A stretch of 64,000 nt of DNA, from the NCBI GenBank assembly GCA_015061315.1, contig SUWV01000003.1, forward strand, positions 62,374 through 126,373, written 5' to 3'. Position 1 is the stretch's first letter. Each line of letters starts with the position of its first letter. This document shows positions 61,469 to 64,000 of the stretch, in pieces. Under the pieces are notes generated by a model, which ran no database searches, was not told where the DNA came from, and saw nothing but the letters and a program-made list of their open reading frames with translations. Source of the stretch: Lentimicrobiaceae bacterium. GTDB lineage: Bacteria; Bacteroidota; Bacteroidia; Bacteroidales; F082. The position numbers and the translations under genes were made by a program.

Positions 61469-64000
61469 ATGTTAAGAAAATTACTATTTACCCTTTGTAT
61501 AGTGCTGACATCGTGGTCGTTAGCACTTGCGCAAGTCGGACGACTTCAAGGTACGGTTGTCGATAAAGACACTGGCGAACCTATTCCATTTGCTAACATT
61601 GTTTTAGAAAACGGTGGTACACAGGTGGGAGGTGCCAGTTCTGACTTTGACGGCAACTATGACATCAACCCGATCCCTCCGGGAACCTACGACTTGAAAG
61701 CAACTTTTGTTGGTTATAACACTTACATCATGAGAGGTGTTGTTATCCCAGCTAACAAAATTACTTTCCAGGATGTGACTATGAGCATGCAATCAGAAGT
61801 GTTGGATGCCGTTGAAATTGTAGACTACAAGGTGCCTTTGATTTCAAAGGATAACACTTCAGGTGGTGCTACTATTACTGCAGAAGAAATTGCAAAGATG
61901 CCTCAACGTTCAGCATCGGCTGTCGCCGCTAGTGTCGGTGGCGTGTTCTCGAGCGACGGTGAAGCTGGCAACATGCGTGGTGCCCGTGATGGTGCAACAT
62001 ACTATGTTGACGGCGTTCGCGTTATCGGTTCTGCAACAGTTCCTCAATCAGCTATCGACCAAGTCGAAGTCCTTCTCTCAGGTCTTCCTGCTATGTATGG
62101 TGACGCTACTGGCGGTATCATCAACATGACAACAAAAGGACCTTCAAGAACTTTCGGCGCTGGTATTGAGTTGGAAACTTCGGAATTGTTGGACGGCTAC
62201 GGTCACAGCAGAGCTGGTCTCAACGTTCAAGGTCCTTTGATCAAAGGTAAAGAAAGCGAAACAGCTTTGCTCGGCTTCTTCTTGTCAGGTGAGGTTAGCT
62301 ATAACCGTGACGGTGCTCTCTCAGCTGTAGGTCACTACAAGGCAACAGACGAATGGTTGGAATACATTAAAAAGAATCCTATCCGCGTGTCTGGTACAGG
62401 CTCAGGTACTTACCTCAACGCTGAATACACCAGAATGAGTTCTATGGAATATATGAAGAACTCAAGAAATACTTCTGGCTGGAGCGCTAACTTTGCAGGT
62501 AATATCAACGTCCGTACAACTGAAACAATCAACTTGACTTTCGGTGGTACATTCAATTTGAGTAAATATCACTCATATAGCTTGGGTCACGCTTATTTCA
62601 ACTCTGACAAAAATGCTATCAACAAAGATCAGACATGGCGTGTCTATGGACGTTTCACTCAAAGATTCCCTTCTCCTCAAGAAAGTACTTCTTTGATTAA
62701 GAACTTCTACTATAGCTTGCAAGTTGACTATTCTCGTTATAACAACGAATATGGCGACCCAGACCATTGGGATAACATCTGGGATTATGGCTACCTCGGT
62801 AAATATACCATCTACAAAACACCTTCCTACGGTTACGCAGATTCAACAATAGCAGTGAAAAATCCTGCAACAGGTGAGACACATTATTATAATAATGTAT
62901 GGGCAACAACTTCATGGGACTATGATACATTGGTAGAGTTCCAAGCTTCAGATAAGAATCCTTTGCTCTCTAACTACACCTCTTTATATTATGACTTATA
63001 TTCAGACCCATTTGGACACTATCAAAACTTCACTGACCTCCAACTCGGTGGTGCTCTCTTGAACGGTGAAAGTCCTTCAGCAGCTTATGGTATGTTCGCA
63101 GCTCCAGGTAGTATCCAAACTAACTACGGCTATGGTGAGTCTGATAAATTCAATGTCAACCTCTCAGGTGCTATGACAATAGGTAACCACGAGCTTAAAC
63201 TCGGTCTCCAATATGAAGAACGTAATAACAGAGCTTACGGTATCAGCGGTTACCGTATGTGGTATCTCATGAGAAACTTGGCTAACTTCCATATCCAACA
63301 GTTAGACATTCAAAATCCTGAAGTAGTAAGCTACGATGGTTTCGTTGATACAATTCGTTACTATAGAAGATATGACGAAGCATCACAATATCAATTCGAC
63401 AAGAACCTCCGTGAAGCTTTAGGTCTCGATGTTAACGGCTTGGATTGGATCAATATCGACTCATACGATTTCAACGACAACACAATCCAATATTATGATA
63501 GAGAAGGTGTGATGCATACTGCTACATTGTCAGAAGGATTTGACATCAGTATGTTTACTCCAGATGAGTTGACACAAGACGGTAACTCATACGTATCATA
63601 CTACGGATATGACTATAAGGGTAATAAGATTAAAGGACAGCCTTCATTTGAAGACTTCTTCACAGAAGTTGATGAAAATGGTAACTATACTCGTCCTGTA
63701 GGTTCATTCAAACCAATCTACATGGCTGGTTACATTCAAGATAAATTCGCTTTCAAAGATCTTATCTTTAACGTCGGTGTTCGTGTTGACCGTTTCGATG
63801 CTAACCAAAAAGTTATCAAGGATCCTTATATCCTTTACGACTATAAAACTGTCGGTGATGTAGCTAAGAATGGCGTAATCACACTTCAAAATGGTGCAGA
63901 AGTAGGTATTCCGGATAATATCGGTGATGACTTCGCAGTTTATGTCAATTCAATAGATAACATCACAGAAGTTGTTGGTTACCGTAGTGGCAACGTATGG
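61469..64000 (+). CDS. TonB-dependent receptor with carboxypeptidase-like N-terminal domain, partial
   Basis: 844 codons to the right edge without a stop, so the gene continues outside the window. Signal peptide MLRKLLFTLCIVLTSWSLALA, then a CarboxypepD_reg-like domain (GRLQGTVVDKDTGEPIPFANIVLENG ... YDLKATFVGYNTY, about 23-105), then the plug domain (ITAEEIAKMPQRSASAVAASVGG, VDGVRVIGSATVPQ, AMYGDATGGIINMTTK) and barrel strands. The family imports large or scarce substrates across the outer membrane with TonB energy. The substrate is not clear and no SusD gene is visible. The 265-nt leader holds a terminator, an inverted repeat and the promoter. Confidence 0.93.
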   Translation, partial: MLRKLLFTLCIVLTSWSLALAQVGRLQGTVVDKDTGEPIPFANIVLENGGTQVGGASSDFDGNYDINPIPPGTYDLKATFVGYNTYIMRGVVIPANKITFQDVTMSMQSEVLDAVEIVDYKVPLISKDNTSGGATITAEEIAKMPQRSASAVAASVGGVFSSDGEAGNMRGARDGATYYVDGVRVIGSATVPQSAIDQVEVLLSGLPAMYGDATGGIINMTTKGPSRTFGAGIELETSELLDGYGHSRAGLNVQGPLIKGKESETALLGFFLSGEVSYNRDGALSAVGHYKATDEWLEYIKKNPIRVSGTGSGTYLNAEYTRMSSMEYMKNSRNTSGWSANFAGNINVRTTETINLTFGGTFNLSKYHSYSLGHAYFNSDKNAINKDQTWRVYGRFTQRFPSPQESTSLIKNFYYSLQVDYSRYNNEYGDPDHWDNIWDYGYLGKYTIYKTPSYGYADSTIAVKNPATGETHYYNNVWATTSWDYDTLVEFQASDKNPLLSNYTSLYYDLYSDPFGHYQNFTDLQLGGALLNGESPSAAYGMFAAPGSIQTNYGYGESDKFNVNLSGAMTIGNHELKLGLQYEERNNRAYGISGYRMWYLMRNLANFHIQQLDIQNPEVVSYDGFVDTIRYYRRYDEASQYQFDKNLREALGLDVNGLDWINIDSYDFNDNTIQYYDREGVMHTATLSEGFDISMFTPDELTQDGNSYVSYYGYDYKGNKIKGQPSFEDFFTEVDENGNYTRPVGSFKPIYMAGYIQDKFAFKDLIFNVGVRVDRFDANQKVIKDPYILYDYKTVGDVAKNGVITLQNGAEVGIPDNIGDDFAVYVNSIDNITEVVGYRSGNVW

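Overview
The window looks like a chromosome segment of an uncultured, anaerobic Bacteroidota bacterium, most likely of the order Bacteroidales. This rests on type IX secretion (T9SS) sorting domains at the ends of secreted enzymes, Bacteroidota-style -7 boxes (TAnnTTTG), a TonB-dependent receptor with a carboxypeptidase-like N-terminal domain, PcrB-type GGGP synthase, an M49-family lipoprotein and the mce-mmdA-oadG-biotin carrier-oadB cluster. The standard code fits all genes. No tRNA, rRNA, CRISPR array, IS element or prophage was seen, and no gene-free stretch exceeds 300 bases.

Layout. 1-20.7 kb: the end of an acyltransferase, a thioester-less alpha-2-macroglobulin, an S46 dipeptidyl peptidase, an M49 lipoprotein, hemW, a GGGP synthase, rsmI, a secreted M6 protease, a PIF1-like helicase and a sensor kinase. 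20.8-38.4 kb: a cluster of four paralogous secreted S8 subtilases and one gingipain-adhesin-like protein, interrupted by leuS. 38.5-46.2 kb: a repeat-expanded conserved protein, an Omp85-type barrel protein, asparaginase, a porin, an acyltransferase and a NosR/NapH-like FMN/4Fe-4S membrane protein. 46.2-55 kb: a secreted M1 aminopeptidase, the sodium-pumping methylmalonyl-CoA decarboxylase operon and a YfcC-type transporter. 55-64 kb: ahcY, a small lipoprotein, a second small lipoprotein overlapping a propeller-type sensor kinase, its LytTR regulator, and a TonB-dependent receptor that runs off the right edge.

Together the genes suggest a peptide- and amino-acid-fermenting lifestyle. Secreted proteases (M6, S8, M1) cut proteins, S46 and M49 enzymes release dipeptides in the periplasm, asparaginase deamidates, and methylmalonyl-CoA decarboxylation to propionyl-CoA conserves energy as a sodium gradient. 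Alpha-2-macroglobulin may protect the cell from proteases.

The most unusual feature is not a gene. From about 0.9 to 55 kb the window is peppered with short imperfect tandem tracts of 7-9 nt 'words' in about ten families, plus small palindromic (REP-like) elements. They fill many intergenic gaps, supply stop codons and C-terminal residues, form hairpins between convergent genes, and lie in frame inside at least ten coding sequences. There, three 7-nt or three 8-nt units restore the reading frame and yield 7- or 8-residue peptide repeats shared by unrelated proteins. No candidate mobilising enzyme is present in the window.
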